From NCBI GenBank assembly GCA_001579985.1, contig LRSR01007769.1, forward strand, positions 1-20,334: DNA of 20,334 bases, written 5' to 3'. Of this stretch, positions 8,401-17,106 are shown piece by piece. The DNA is from Hypsibius dujardini (taxonomy: Eukaryota > Tardigrada > Eutardigrada > Parachela > Hypsibiidae). Under the pieces are notes generated by a model, which was not told the origin of the DNA, made no database searches, and worked only from the letters and a program-made list of their open reading frames with translations. The position numbers and the translations under genes were made by a program. Each line of letters begins with the position of its first letter. Position 1 is the first letter of the stretch.

Positions 8401-10160
8401 CGATCGTTTCTTGACTGGAGCGACCGCTTGTCGGATTCTGCTTGATCCTGGGGTACGGTGATGGTTGCGCTGCGAAGGAATTATCTACAACCAAAATTGA
8501 ATAGTCCCGCTGTGACCGCACGCAAATGGCAATAATTTTTGAAAAGCGGGAAAGGAAAAACGGTAGATTTCAGATAAAATGTCGCAGCCACAGATTGACA
8601 GACCGAAGTAGGTACAGGCAAAGAGATAGACTGCATGGGTGTTTCTCTCTAGCTAGCATACCGGTGTCAGAATTTGATTTCGAGCTCGGTTGACGACGAT
8701 CCGCGTGTAATTGGTCGACTGCTCCTGCCTTGGAAATTGGTCGATACAGCGGTCGGCGGGCTGCGAATGACTGATCTGCAACCAAAAAGTGATATTCAGG
8801 GGTGTGGTTCGGGTTCTGATGTGTGTGAACTGAACTGAACTCTCAGCTGATCAAACGGATAGTGAAGATTTAGATATGTGCAAGAAGCAGGCGTTACGAC
8901 TTGTTTTGCTATGTTACTAGCAGAAAAGACACCCAGATAGACATGCAGGCAGGAAGGCGAACGGACAGGCAAACAGTCAGGAGGCAGACGCCTATGTTCA
9001 CGGATAGACAGACACAGACTCTGACTGACAGACAAACGGGCAGACAGATAGACTAGTAGACAGACAAACAGACAGACTAGCAGACAAGACAGACAGACAG
9101 ACAGACAGACTAGCAGCCAGACTAGCAGACAAGACAAACAGACAGACAAACAGACACAAACGTGTGGACAAACAGGCACCATTTGCTTTCTGTGCGAGAC
9201 ATCCCAAACTGTTCCTTGCCTGTGTCGGACTGCGACTTTGATGAGGCCGATTTACGAAGATTACTGCCAGAGCCAGACACTTCCGCTTGACCACCAACGG
9301 CCACGGGCGCTTCTAGTTGTTGTTCTATGTCCTCCTGATTCCGCCGCTCCCGAAATTCGTCAAGGAATGGATTACGTCGAACAGGCCCGTTGTTAATCAT
9401 AATCCGCGACAGGTCCCGCGTGTAAAATGCCTGACGTCCGGCATTCTCAAACACGGCTTGACGTGTAACGAAGGACGAATTAGGTGAATTGGCTGCGGCT
9501 ATAGCGCTCAAATCAGTTCCATGATCTGTCGAGCCGTGTTCAGCCACCAGAGTGTACTTTGAAAATGACGGTACGGCAAATTGAAGCGTGCGAGTTGTCC
9601 GATCATAACCCACAAACCGAGCTGGTCCTTTTGACAGCTTTACGCTGTCCGTTGATGTACTGATTGACGCGGAACAAACTTCCCCATTGCCACAAGCCGT
9701 GGATTGATTGATGGGCTTGCATACTGATACGTCCTTCAAATGCAAATATTGACAGTGAGTTCGGATGTTTCGGTGCGACCGGATTAGCTTCCAAGCCTGA
9801 AATGGATCAACGTCTTCGAAAATAACGATGGCGGATCGGTTGAGGCCATGGCTGAATATTGGCGTATTTTCGCAGGAAGGATACAGCTCTACGGAATGGC
9901 GCTCAAAATTGATGATGCTTTGAAGGTCCGAAACTTTTTTCAGATCACCCGCAGCAGTCCGACCTGGAGGCAAGAGGGTAAGGCATTAGTACGCGACTTA
10001 TAAAAAATGGTGTGCGAGACTTACCGGGGAAAAAAATGCGTCCAAATCCATGACGGCCCACAGTCAGGTCTTTGACGAAGAGATCGGCGATTTTGTGTGC
10101 TTCCGATTCCGGTAAAGCCGGTTCGACGAAATAACCTGAGCGACTCAATGGATCCATCAT
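5484..10160 (-). CDS. NUP98: Nup98 autoproteolytic-type domain fused to Nup96, without FG repeats
   Basis: Nuclear pore scaffold protein. Exons in transcript order: 10160-10025, 9963-9220, 8775-8662, 8484-7417, 7097-6910, 6266-5484; joined they give 1010 residues plus TGA. Residues about 8-190 match the Nup98 C-terminal domain (YFVEP, DLTVGRHGFGRIFFPG, VELYP, HGLNRSAIV, GPARFVGYD, FSKY). The Nup96 part follows: KPFGIPETQLTDEED, VFDLLTLGKLHEAAEFAM, LDWLSCLGLYAVF, FDVSFQWLLLVTL, NWESAVAVLLH, PREWVLEGKAARA. The Nup96 part carries the Y-complex alpha-helical fold. Two things are odd. No FG or GLEBS region precedes the domain. The HFS cleavage triad reads SFS (Ser178-Phe179-Ser180). The start is the ATG at 10160; an in-frame TGA lies 36 bp upstream. 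A further 5' exon beyond RFC1 cannot be excluded, but none is visible. Confidence 0.9.
6267..6909 (-). mobile_element. Introner-like intron: foldback element bounded by splice sites
   Basis: Phase-0 intron of the nucleoporin gene between PYK and FDVSFQW. Nearly all of it (6278-6908) is bounded by inverted repeats that begin TGAAATTTTTAATTC. Each arm carries two copies of TTTTTAATTCGGCGAA (one reads CAGCGAA), with CAAAATCG between them. The donor GT sits at 6909-6908, so its T is the first base of the inverted repeat. The acceptor CTAG is 11 nt beyond the other end. The flanks TACAAG and TACTAG could be an eroded target duplication. There is no transposase, so a non-autonomous DNA element is likely; superfamily is unknown. 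Confidence 0.72.
7191..7310 (-). repeat. GACA/GAGA array in a Nup intron
   Basis: Within intron 7098-7416. Two higher-order copies, each starting GACGTATA(A/G)GAGAGAG (about 7191-7249 and 7250-7297), are built from GACA, GGCA and GAGA units. On the gene's sense strand the unit reads TGTC/TCTC. Confidence 0.88.
8485..8808 (-). repeat. Tandemly duplicated exon with its splice-acceptor region in the Nup gene
   Basis: The acceptor and first codons of exon 8775-8662 and of exon 8484-7417 are alike: TTTTGGTTG(C/T)AG, then codons D(Q/N)SFAA; 24 of 28 aligned bases match from TTTTGG to GCAGC. The upstream exon ends also match: SSKSQSDT at 9220 and SSKSNSDT at 8662, both phase 1. This indicates tandem duplication of a phase-1 symmetric exon of about 38 codons in a low-complexity linker of Nup96. 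Confidence 0.75.
8776..9219 (-). other. Probable GC-AG intron of the Nup gene
   Basis: The donor is ACACAG|GCAAGG at 9219-9218, a good GC-donor context; the acceptor is TTGGTTGCAG at 8776. Phase 1 at this point is required by both the next exon and the duplicated exon's donor, which falls after the same codons (SDT plus G) but uses GTATGC. No GT donor in the right phase was found nearby. Confidence 0.7.
8985..9178 (-). repeat. CAGA/GACA array in the GC-AG Nup intron
   Basis: Degenerate CAGA, CAAA and CTAG-CAGA units on the plus strand, hence TCTG/TGTC on the sense strand of the Nup gene. The sense reading frame through it is Cys/Leu/Ser/Val only and should not be taken for protein. A related patch starts near 8940. 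Confidence 0.92.
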
Positions 10161-10773
10161 GAGAATTACGTGAAGGCAAAAATAAAATATTCACATTGCC
10201 GTTCAAGTTCAATAGGCGAAAAGTCAAAATGAACTAATTTTATGGAACGACAAAGAAAAAGATGAAATACAACTCCTGATTTAAGCGTCGATTTGTTGAT
10301 TTAGGTGCTGTAACAGCCCTTTTCTTCGTTCAAGCAGAATTTACGCGATTGATTGATTGATTGATGGAGGGTTTTGAAGTTGCTCGCTGATTCGCTCGAT
10401 CTTTACAGTGGAGGTGTGGCTTAACAGCTGTTAAGAAAGAACTGAAGTACGGAGAAAGCAGCATGCAAAACTTGGGGAAACTGTTCAATGGAGCCCATTC
10501 ACCCAGGCTCTAACCAATAGGGTACATCTTTGGCATATTTATCCCGCGAACATTTTCAATTTCTATTGACGCCTGTAAACGCGGGTTTCTCATTTTCTTG
10601 TTTTTCTCCGTTGCAGATCTGCTTTTTTCTCCTTCAGTTTGAATCCGGAGATTACTGTAAAGGTTTTTTTCAAAGATTAATTTTGCTGTGAGGGTTATTC
10701 ATCATTTGTAATCCCTTCGTTCAACCCGAATATTCCGTGGGGGACCTTTTGACCATCATTCTACAGTCTAAAG
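10161..10773. promoter_or_regulatory. Head-to-head promoter interval between Nup98-96 and RFC1
   Basis: The two start codons diverge across 613 bp with no other gene between. Candidate elements are a CCAAT box at 10514-10518 and an E2F-like site CCCGCGAA at 10543-10550 (TTCGCGGG on the minus strand), apt for a replication gene. A strong acceptor-like stretch (TTTTTCTCCGTTGCAG, ending about 10616) could end a 5' UTR intron of RFC1. A short GATT array lies at 10346-10365. No TATA box stands out. Confidence 0.5.
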
Positions 10774-13700
10774 ATGGTAATTTTTAAAATTCATGCTGTT
10801 GTTTCTTGTGGATTCTGCAATTATTATATTTTCTCGTACTCGTACTTCCTAACTCAATGTGACTGATGGTTTTAGGCGTCAAAGAGCAAGCCGGGTGTGG
10901 GAAGCGCGTCGAAAGCGAAAAAACGTGAGTGGGTTCTTCCCCCTTTTCTTACAGCAATGGCTGTGATAGACCAGTTCTCGGACAATTTCAGGTCCAAATG
11001 ACGACGGCGCGTCAAGCTCGAAAGAAGCGTCGGGCTCGAAGAAGGCCAAGGGGGTGAGTTTCCTTGATTTTCGGCCATTCCTTGTGGCGGTCGGTTGATT
11101 GATCGGTTGATTGGTCGATTGATTGGTCGATTGATTGATCGGTTGATTGATCGGTTGATTGATCGGTTGATTGATCGGTTGATTGATCGGTTGATTGGAT
11201 CCTGAGCAAGCGATTATTAACTTGCTTGTAAATTATTTAAGCGTTTGCTTGATTATTGATTGCGAACTCTGGAATGGTTCGGTTCAGTCAAGTTGCATTG
11301 TCCACGGTAGTTCTGTGCTTGATTGTTTGAGGGGCTTATTCTTTTTAGTTGTCGTTGTTAGTAATGAAACCGTGGTGTCTTGGGATTCTTCGTTGTGCTG
11401 TTTTGATACCTTTCGTGTGCTTTTGTTTACTTCGCTTTTGCATCCTAATGCGTAATGAGATCCGCCGGTTCACTGAGAGAGGTGGAGGTAAAATTGTGAC
11501 TTGAATGTTGGCTGAATTGATCAATGGATTTGGACTGATGGTTGTTGGTAGAGTTTTTGTGTGCCTTCAAGAAGTTCTATATTTCTTTTCAGAAAGCTGC
11601 CGATGACGATTGGGACGGCCCTTGCACTTTCGACCCTAGCGATGACCATAAGAAGAAGGGAAAGGCCAGTTATTTCAAATTCAAGCAACGCGGAGCACCG
11701 GCTGCATTGGGTTCGAAAGAACTCCCGGAAGTAGGTCGCCTTCATTCTTGCTCACTTACAACAAATTTCTTTTCATATGTATTAATTATATTTTGGTGCT
11801 TTTTTAGGGGCCAGAAGACTGCTTAACCGGACTGGACTTTGTGATAACCGGCGTTTTGGACAGCCTTCAACGGGAGGATGCGGAGGATCTCATCAAGCGG
11901 CACGGCGGTCTTGTCAAGGCGGGAGTGTCCAAAAAGACCTCCTATGTAGTTGCAGGAGTGGAGCCAGGCGAATCTAAACTGAAAAAGGTGAGAGTTGAGT
12001 AATTCCGCTTAGTTTTAGTAAAGGTTCGAACTACAAGCATAAACAAAGCCGAGGAAATGCAATGTTTCTTACTCTAACCGTCATGTTCAATAGGCGCGGG
12101 AACTGAAAACTACCGTGATTGACGAAGACGGTCTGTTCGACTTGATCCGGAATGCCGCTTCGTCGAAGCCGAAGCCATCGACTGCTTCGAATGGGAAAGC
12201 GCCTTCGTCGTCCAAGGCAACTTTGTCCTCGCCTAAGGCATCGACTTCCACGAATGGGAAAACTGCGTCTTCGTCTTCCAAGCCGTCGACTTCGACTAAT
12301 GGTAAAGCAGTTTCCCTTGTTAAATCAAACGGCTCGAAGAAAACTGCAGAACCGGAAGCGAAACGGGGGAAGAAGGCGGCTCCAAGTGTGGTAAGCGGCA
12401 GCTCGCGGTTTTAAGGTGAATATATTTGGAAGTAATGTAATGTCCTTGATTCGGTTTAAAGGTTGTTTTGGATTCCGATGATGAGGATTTCCAGCCGGTT
12501 GCGAAAAAGCTGAAAAAAGACGTTGTCTCCCCTTCACCTTCGAAAAAGATGGCGCCAATTTTCAGCTTTGGAAGCGCTTCCAAACCGTCCGTGAAGCCGT
12601 CGTCCACTGCCAAAGCGGCGGTGCTGCCGTCTCCCAGCAAGACGAAGAAGGAGGAAGTAGATACTGTCGCTAAACCGACAGCAAAAAAGACGAACGGATT
12701 GGAGGCGGTCAGCAAACCGAAATCACCCGCACCGAAAGCGGCCTCCTCGGCCGTCAAATCGCCTCCCGTGAAAGTGAAGAAGGAAGAACCGCTCGCACCG
12801 CCTTCGCAGAGCTCAGTGTCGCAGTCGTCCTGCCGCGGACGAGACAAGGGCCTTCCGCCTTCACAGCCGTCCACGAGCAGCTCGCAGTCCTTCAGTCCAT
12901 CCCCGTCATCTCGACTGGGCTCTCAACTCCCCTTTGTCCTGTGGGTGGACAAGTACGCCCCGAAAACGCTGATGAGCGTCGTCGGCCAGCACACCCCGGC
13001 CAGCCCGGCCAACAAGTTGGTCCCGTGGCTGCGGAACTGGCACGCCAACCGCAAGAAGTACGGCTACAAAGCGACCGCCTCCGGCTTCTTCGGACAAAAG
13101 GCCGGCGGAGACGGCGCCGAATTCAAAGCCGTGCTCTTGTCCGGACCTCCGGGCCTGGGGAAGACGACCACGGCGGTGTTGGCGTGCAAGGAGACCGGCT
13201 TCACGTTCATCCACAAGAACGCGTCGGATAGCCGTTCGAAGAAGATCCTCGATAACGAGGTGATGGGCGGAGTGGGAACGCATTCGTTGCTTGAGTTTTT
13301 CTCCCCGTCGGGCGGCACTGGCGCTGGAGTGCTGGAGACGAAGAGCGCGCTGATTATGGATGAGGTGGATGGGATGGCGGGGAATGAGGACCGCGGTGGA
13401 ATCGCGGTATGTAGTCTCGGGGAACATTTGGGTTGCTGTTGTGGGTTTCGGTTCAGCTGTTGCTTTTTTATTGCCGTTGTGGGTTGTAGGAAGTGATTCA
13501 GCTGATCAAAAACGCAAAGGTGCCGATTATTTGCATCTGCAACGATCGGAGCAGTCAGAAGATCCGGAGCTTGGCGGGATATTGCTTCGATTTGCGCTTT
13601 CATCGTCCGCGGCTGGAACAGATTCGGGTAAGATCGAGGTTGCAGTATGGCGCTGGGATTTTTTACGAGTTTAAGGATTTTGCTTGTGAAAGATGGGCTT

Positions 13701-15315
13701 GGAAAAGGGGCAGATTGGGCTTCGGATACAATGCGTTTTCCTTAACACTTTGATTTGTCCGGTTGGGAGCGCATTCACAGTCGACCCCGGTTTCGGGTGT
13801 TTATGATAGGGTGCAATGATGTCGGTCTGCGCCAAGGAAGGCATCAAAATCGCGCCTAACGCGCTGGACGCCATCATCACCGGCGCGCACCAGGACATGC
13901 GACAGACTCTTCACAATCTCTACACGTGGACCATCTCCAAGAAGGTCATCACGTACGACGACGCGAAAGCCAGTGCGACCCTGGCGGAGAAGGACAGCAT
14001 CAAAGTCGGCCCGTTCGAGGCGTGCCGCGCCATGTTCCAGCCGCACTCGGGCAAACGGCCCAGCTCTGTGGTGGATGAGAAGATGGACCTCTACTTTGAG
14101 GACTACAGCTTTGTGCCGTTGTTTGTGCAGCAGAATTACCTCAACGTCCAGTCGCGCATCGCCAAGAATGTCTATCAGGAGCTGGAATTGATTAGTAAGA
14201 CTGCGGACAGTCTCTCGCTGTCGGATCTGGTGGATCGGGATATCCGCAGCAAGCAGCAGTGGTCGCTCTTGCCCATTCACGTAGGTTGCTTTTTAAAAAA
14301 ACGTTTGTATTTATACAAAATTCTGTAAAACGATTTGTGGGTTGGACATGCCTTAATTGGGCGTAAAGATACTCTCTTTTTGCTCCCTTTAGGCGGTCTT
14401 CAGCGCGGTGCTCCCGGGGAATTTCATGCAAGGATCTCTGCAGAAGCAGATTGAGTTTCCGGTCTGGCTGGGGAAGAACTCGACTACCAATAAGAACAAG
14501 CGGTTGATTGAGGAACTGCGGGCTCATATGCATCTTCGGTAAGTTTTGGGCGGCCAGCGGACTCTTATGATTCTATTTTTAGTCTAGATCCACCGACGCA
14601 GACGCAGCTAGGCAGAGAAGTCTTTCGGACCTCATTGGTGCTGGTAGATAACGACCGAATGTCTTCCCTCGTTTCTTTTAGAATCAACTGCAATGTCACT
14701 GGACTTAATCTTGACTACCTCCCCGTGATGCGTCGTGCCTTGACGATTCCGCTGAAAAAGGGCGAGGACGGTATTGAAGAGGTGGTGAATTTCGTCAACT
14801 CGTACGACCTCCTGCGGGAAGATATGGAGCCCATCATGGATGTCACGACTTGGGAGGGGATGAAGGATCCGTTGAAGGACATTCCACCTGCGGTAGGTTG
14901 CCTAATGCTTGTTTAATCGCTGACTTATTCAAACTTTCATACACCTCCGATGCCTTTTTCGTTCTTGTAGATTAAGTCTTCCTTGACGCGGCAGTTGAAC
15001 AAGGGCACCCATCTCAACCCGTACTCCACCACCGACGTGAAAAAGGGCCGTGGAAAGGCGGCGTCATCCGACGAAGGCACGGAGTTGATGGATGAGGAGA
15101 CGCAGGCTGCGTTGGCCGTTCCGGACGAGGAGGAGGAAGCGGTGGACGACAATGCCCTGGTGGAGAAAGATCCCATGATCAAGGCGAAGAAGCCGCGTGC
15201 GGCTCCCGGGACGTCAAAGCCGCGTGGGAAGGACGCTGCTTCTACCAGTCGCGGTGGGCGTGGTGGCGGACGAGGCGCTTCGACTGCGTCAACCTCACGT
15301 CGCGGGAAGAAATGA
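10774..15315 (+). CDS. RFC1: Replication factor C subunit 1 (clamp loader large subunit)
   Basis: Large subunit of the nuclear RFC complex, which opens and loads PCNA at primer ends using ATP. Exons: 10774-10776, 10876-10924, 10992-11053, 11593-11730, 11808-11987, 12094-12390, 12462-13406, 13490-13627, 13810-14280, 14393-14538, 14682-14892, 14971-15315, giving 994 residues (human about 1148). In order: a basic Ser/Lys-rich N-terminus; a BRCT domain at about 85-165 ([38 protein letters not shown]); a Ser/Lys/Pro linker; the AAA+ module with [12 protein letters not shown], Walker [10 protein letters not shown] (about 471-479), Walker B LIMDEVDG, sensor 1 IICICNDR and DMRQTLHNL; then the RFC1-specific C-terminal domain and an acidic then basic Gly/Arg-rich tail. 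The first coding exon is only the ATG, directly at its donor. The usual N-terminal PCNA-binding motif is not seen. Confidence 0.95.
11088..11198 (+). repeat. 12-bp GGTTGATTGATC tandem array in an RFC1 intron
   Basis: About nine near-perfect units of GGTTGATTGATC, some reading GATTGGTC, in intron 11054-11592. All are variants of a GATT/GATC tetranucleotide theme. Since 12 is a multiple of three, the array stays open on the minus strand as a spurious STDQ repeat. Confidence 0.95.
12160..12335 (+). repeat. Coding repeats in the RFC1 linker
   Basis: Three imperfect in-frame copies of a Ser/Thr/Lys unit ([18 protein letters not shown] and KPSTSTNGK, each followed by a Ser-rich run ending in Lys) lie between the BRCT domain and the AAA+ module. 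They probably form a disordered linker that expanded by tandem duplication. Confidence 0.8.
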
Positions 15316-15394
15316 TGTAATGGTGTGATTCGTATAAATTGTTGCCTGTATTTGTGTCTGTCCGTGTTTCTTTCGGTATATTTGTCTGTTTGTC
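15316..15394 (+). other. RFC1 3' flank with a weak poly(A) candidate
   Basis: A TATAAA variant hexamer at 15333-15338 is followed by GU-rich sequence (the start of the TGTC tract). No canonical AATAAA lies close to the RFC1 stop. More distant AATAAA copies are at 16739-16744 and 17659-17664, the latter with GU-rich sequence behind it. Confidence 0.35.
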
Positions 15395-15590
15395 TGGTTG
15401 TGGGTATGTCTGTCTGTATGCCTGGTTGTGGGTATGTCTGCCTGCCTGGTTGTGGGTCTGTCTGTCTGCCTGGTTGTGGGTATGTCTGTCTGTATGCCTG
15501 GTTGTGAGTCTGTCTGCCTAGTTGTGGGTCTGTCTGTCTGCCTGGTTATGGGTCTGTCTGTCTGCCTGGTTGTGGGTATGTCTGTCTGGC
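15395..15590 (+). repeat. Minisatellite of 20/24/28-bp units
   Basis: Eight units, each opening with TGGTTGTGGG (or a one-base variant) and continuing with TATG/TCTG steps to a CC end. In order the lengths are 28, 24, 24, 28, 20, 24, 24 and 24 bp, so all steps are multiples of 4. It is embedded in a TGTC tract that begins near 15355. Confidence 0.93.
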
Positions 15591-15615
15591 TGGTTGGCTC
15601 TTTGCCGGTCTGGAA

Positions 15616-16032
15616 CAGAGCTGGGTGACTCGAGTTAATAACTCAACTCGAACTCGAGTGAATTTTGGACCGTAACTCAACTCAGTAGTGAGTGATTTTG
15701 GGGTTTTTTCCGAGTATAAAATTTAAAAACTTATGCAAGAATCAACTTTTTATGGGAAATAAGCATAAATATTATGTATATATTAGTCAATAGGAACTCC
15801 AGTGACTTATTGATCAGTTTCGCGAGTGAACTAATCAAAGATCAAATCCAGGACATCAATTTCACTGGTTTTCTCACAGTAGATACGGACTTTTATATTT
15901 TTTTCCATACTCAGAAGTTCAAAATGGACTCAGATTAACTCAAAAATTTTACATGCTCAACTCAATTCAGACTCAAGGAGGTCCGTCACTCAACTGGACT
16001 CGGTGTTTTCTAGATTTACTCACCCAGCTCTG
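15616..16032. mobile_element. Non-autonomous hAT element (MITE) with intact ends
   Basis: A 417-bp element with 13-bp inverted ends (CAGAGCTGGGTGA at the left; TCACCCAGCTCTG at 16020-16032). It is flanked by a perfect 8-bp duplication, GTCTGGAA, at 15608-15615 and 16033-16040. CAG-type ends with an 8-bp duplication are the hAT signature. Many subterminal ACTCAACTC and CTCGAGT words occur near both ends, as expected of transposase-binding repeats. No transposase frame. The perfect target duplication suggests fairly recent insertion. Confidence 0.9.
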
Positions 16033-16051
16033 GTCTGGAAGCTACATACAA

Positions 16052-16208
16052 TCAGCGACAAGAATGAGTACACAGGAGAGTCAGGGGGTTTGGGCAAAAG
16101 GGGCGGAGCCGGGGGTGGTCAGGTGGTTGATTGTTTGAAATCCACCCCCTGCCCCGCCCCTTTTGCCCATTCCCCAGACCCTCCAGTTTACTCAGTCTTG
16201 TCGCTGAC
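16052..16208. repeat. G-rich foldback hairpin with G-quadruplex motifs in both arms
   Basis: Two arms of about 67 nt (16052-16118 and 16141-16208) pair at roughly 58 positions around a loop of about 22 nt. The left arm has plus-strand G-runs of 5, 3, 4 and 5 with loops of 3, 5 and 7 (16084-16115). The right arm has matching C-runs (16145-16175), a quadruplex motif on the minus strand. No target duplication or coding frame was seen. It could be a small foldback transposon, a hairpin RNA source or a chance inverted duplication. Confidence 0.85.
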
Positions 16209-17024
16209 TGAATCTGCCTGTTTTTCCCGTAATATACTTTTGTGGTTGCTTGTCGCTGTGACTTATTCCGCTCTTTATTGTTTCAGGATTTGAACTTGCT
16301 GTGAGAAAGAGACAGAGGCAGAGCGGCTTTATCAATTTGTCTTGTGTCTTCTAAGTAGATTGTGTACAAGTTACAGTAAATAGTTACTCGAGGACACTGT
16401 TTTGCTTCATTTGGCGGTCTGCGCAATGTTCGTTCTGTCGAATTTTACTGTTCTTTTATCGACTTTGCTCGCTCTGCAAGTTTCCCATTACCGCTTTGTA
16501 GTACATGGTACATGCCTATTTTATCGCTGTTAATCGGGAGCATTATTTAGCTCTGCTGTATAAAGTGGAGAGAGAAACGGTGTATGATATTTTCCTGCTG
16601 GATGGATGTCCGCTGTAAATGGGACGTGTTGCTGATAAAAGTGCGTTAGATGGTTGCGGATGAAAGGCGCGAGTTTTCACTGTTTACTCGAGCAAGCCAC
16701 CTGGAAGGACTTTAGTAGAGTGTGAAAGGGCCCCCCGGAATAAAACCGGAAATAATCCAATGTAATCAAGGTGTTCCGGATTCGCGATGTATGTGTATCA
16801 TAACGGAAGAGCCCTTCAGGGTAAACACTGTAACTTCGGTCACCGGCGTTCCCGGGAATATCGGTTTTCGCGCAGACCGTGCCGCCGTGAAAAGGTTCTC
16901 GCGCATTATCTCCGTTATCGAGATCGCAACGTTATATTGCGTTTACGCCCATGTGTACGTCATTGTATTTTGACTTGTCCATCTGCTCACCTCTTTGATT
17001 GTATTTCGGTCGGTTGGTCAGATT
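16209..17024. other. Intergenic sequence, no gene recognised
   Basis: Mostly unique-looking DNA. The part from about 16720 to 16975 is richer in CpG and holds an 83-codon plus-strand frame (16722-16973) whose product matches nothing I know and has no clear start context. I would not call it a gene. Confidence 0.4.
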
Positions 17025-17031
17025 GTCTGCC

Positions 17032-17090
<59 letters not shown>

Positions 17091-17106
17091 TGTCTGTCTG
17101 CTCGTC
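17025..17106 (+). repeat. Nearly pure TGTC array
   Basis: About 17 tandem TGTC/TCTG units with few interruptions, the purest array of this family in the window, so probably young or recently expanded. Cys/Leu/Ser/Val frames through it are spurious. Confidence 0.97.

Noticed and set aside
11012-11209. Minus-strand frame with a STDQ repeat
   Set aside because: It is the antisense reading of a 12-bp GATT/GATC array in an RFC1 intron and has no other support.
14555-14590. Alternative acceptor TTTTTAG at about 14582 for the RFC1 exon starting at 14682
   Set aside because: Its use would break the alignment HMHLR-INCNV...LDYLP to the RFC1 family; the acceptor at 14680-14681 keeps it.
16722-16973. 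83-codon frame as a possible gene
   Set aside because: No family match, no convincing start context and no splice or poly(A) support. Kept only as an unexplained block.
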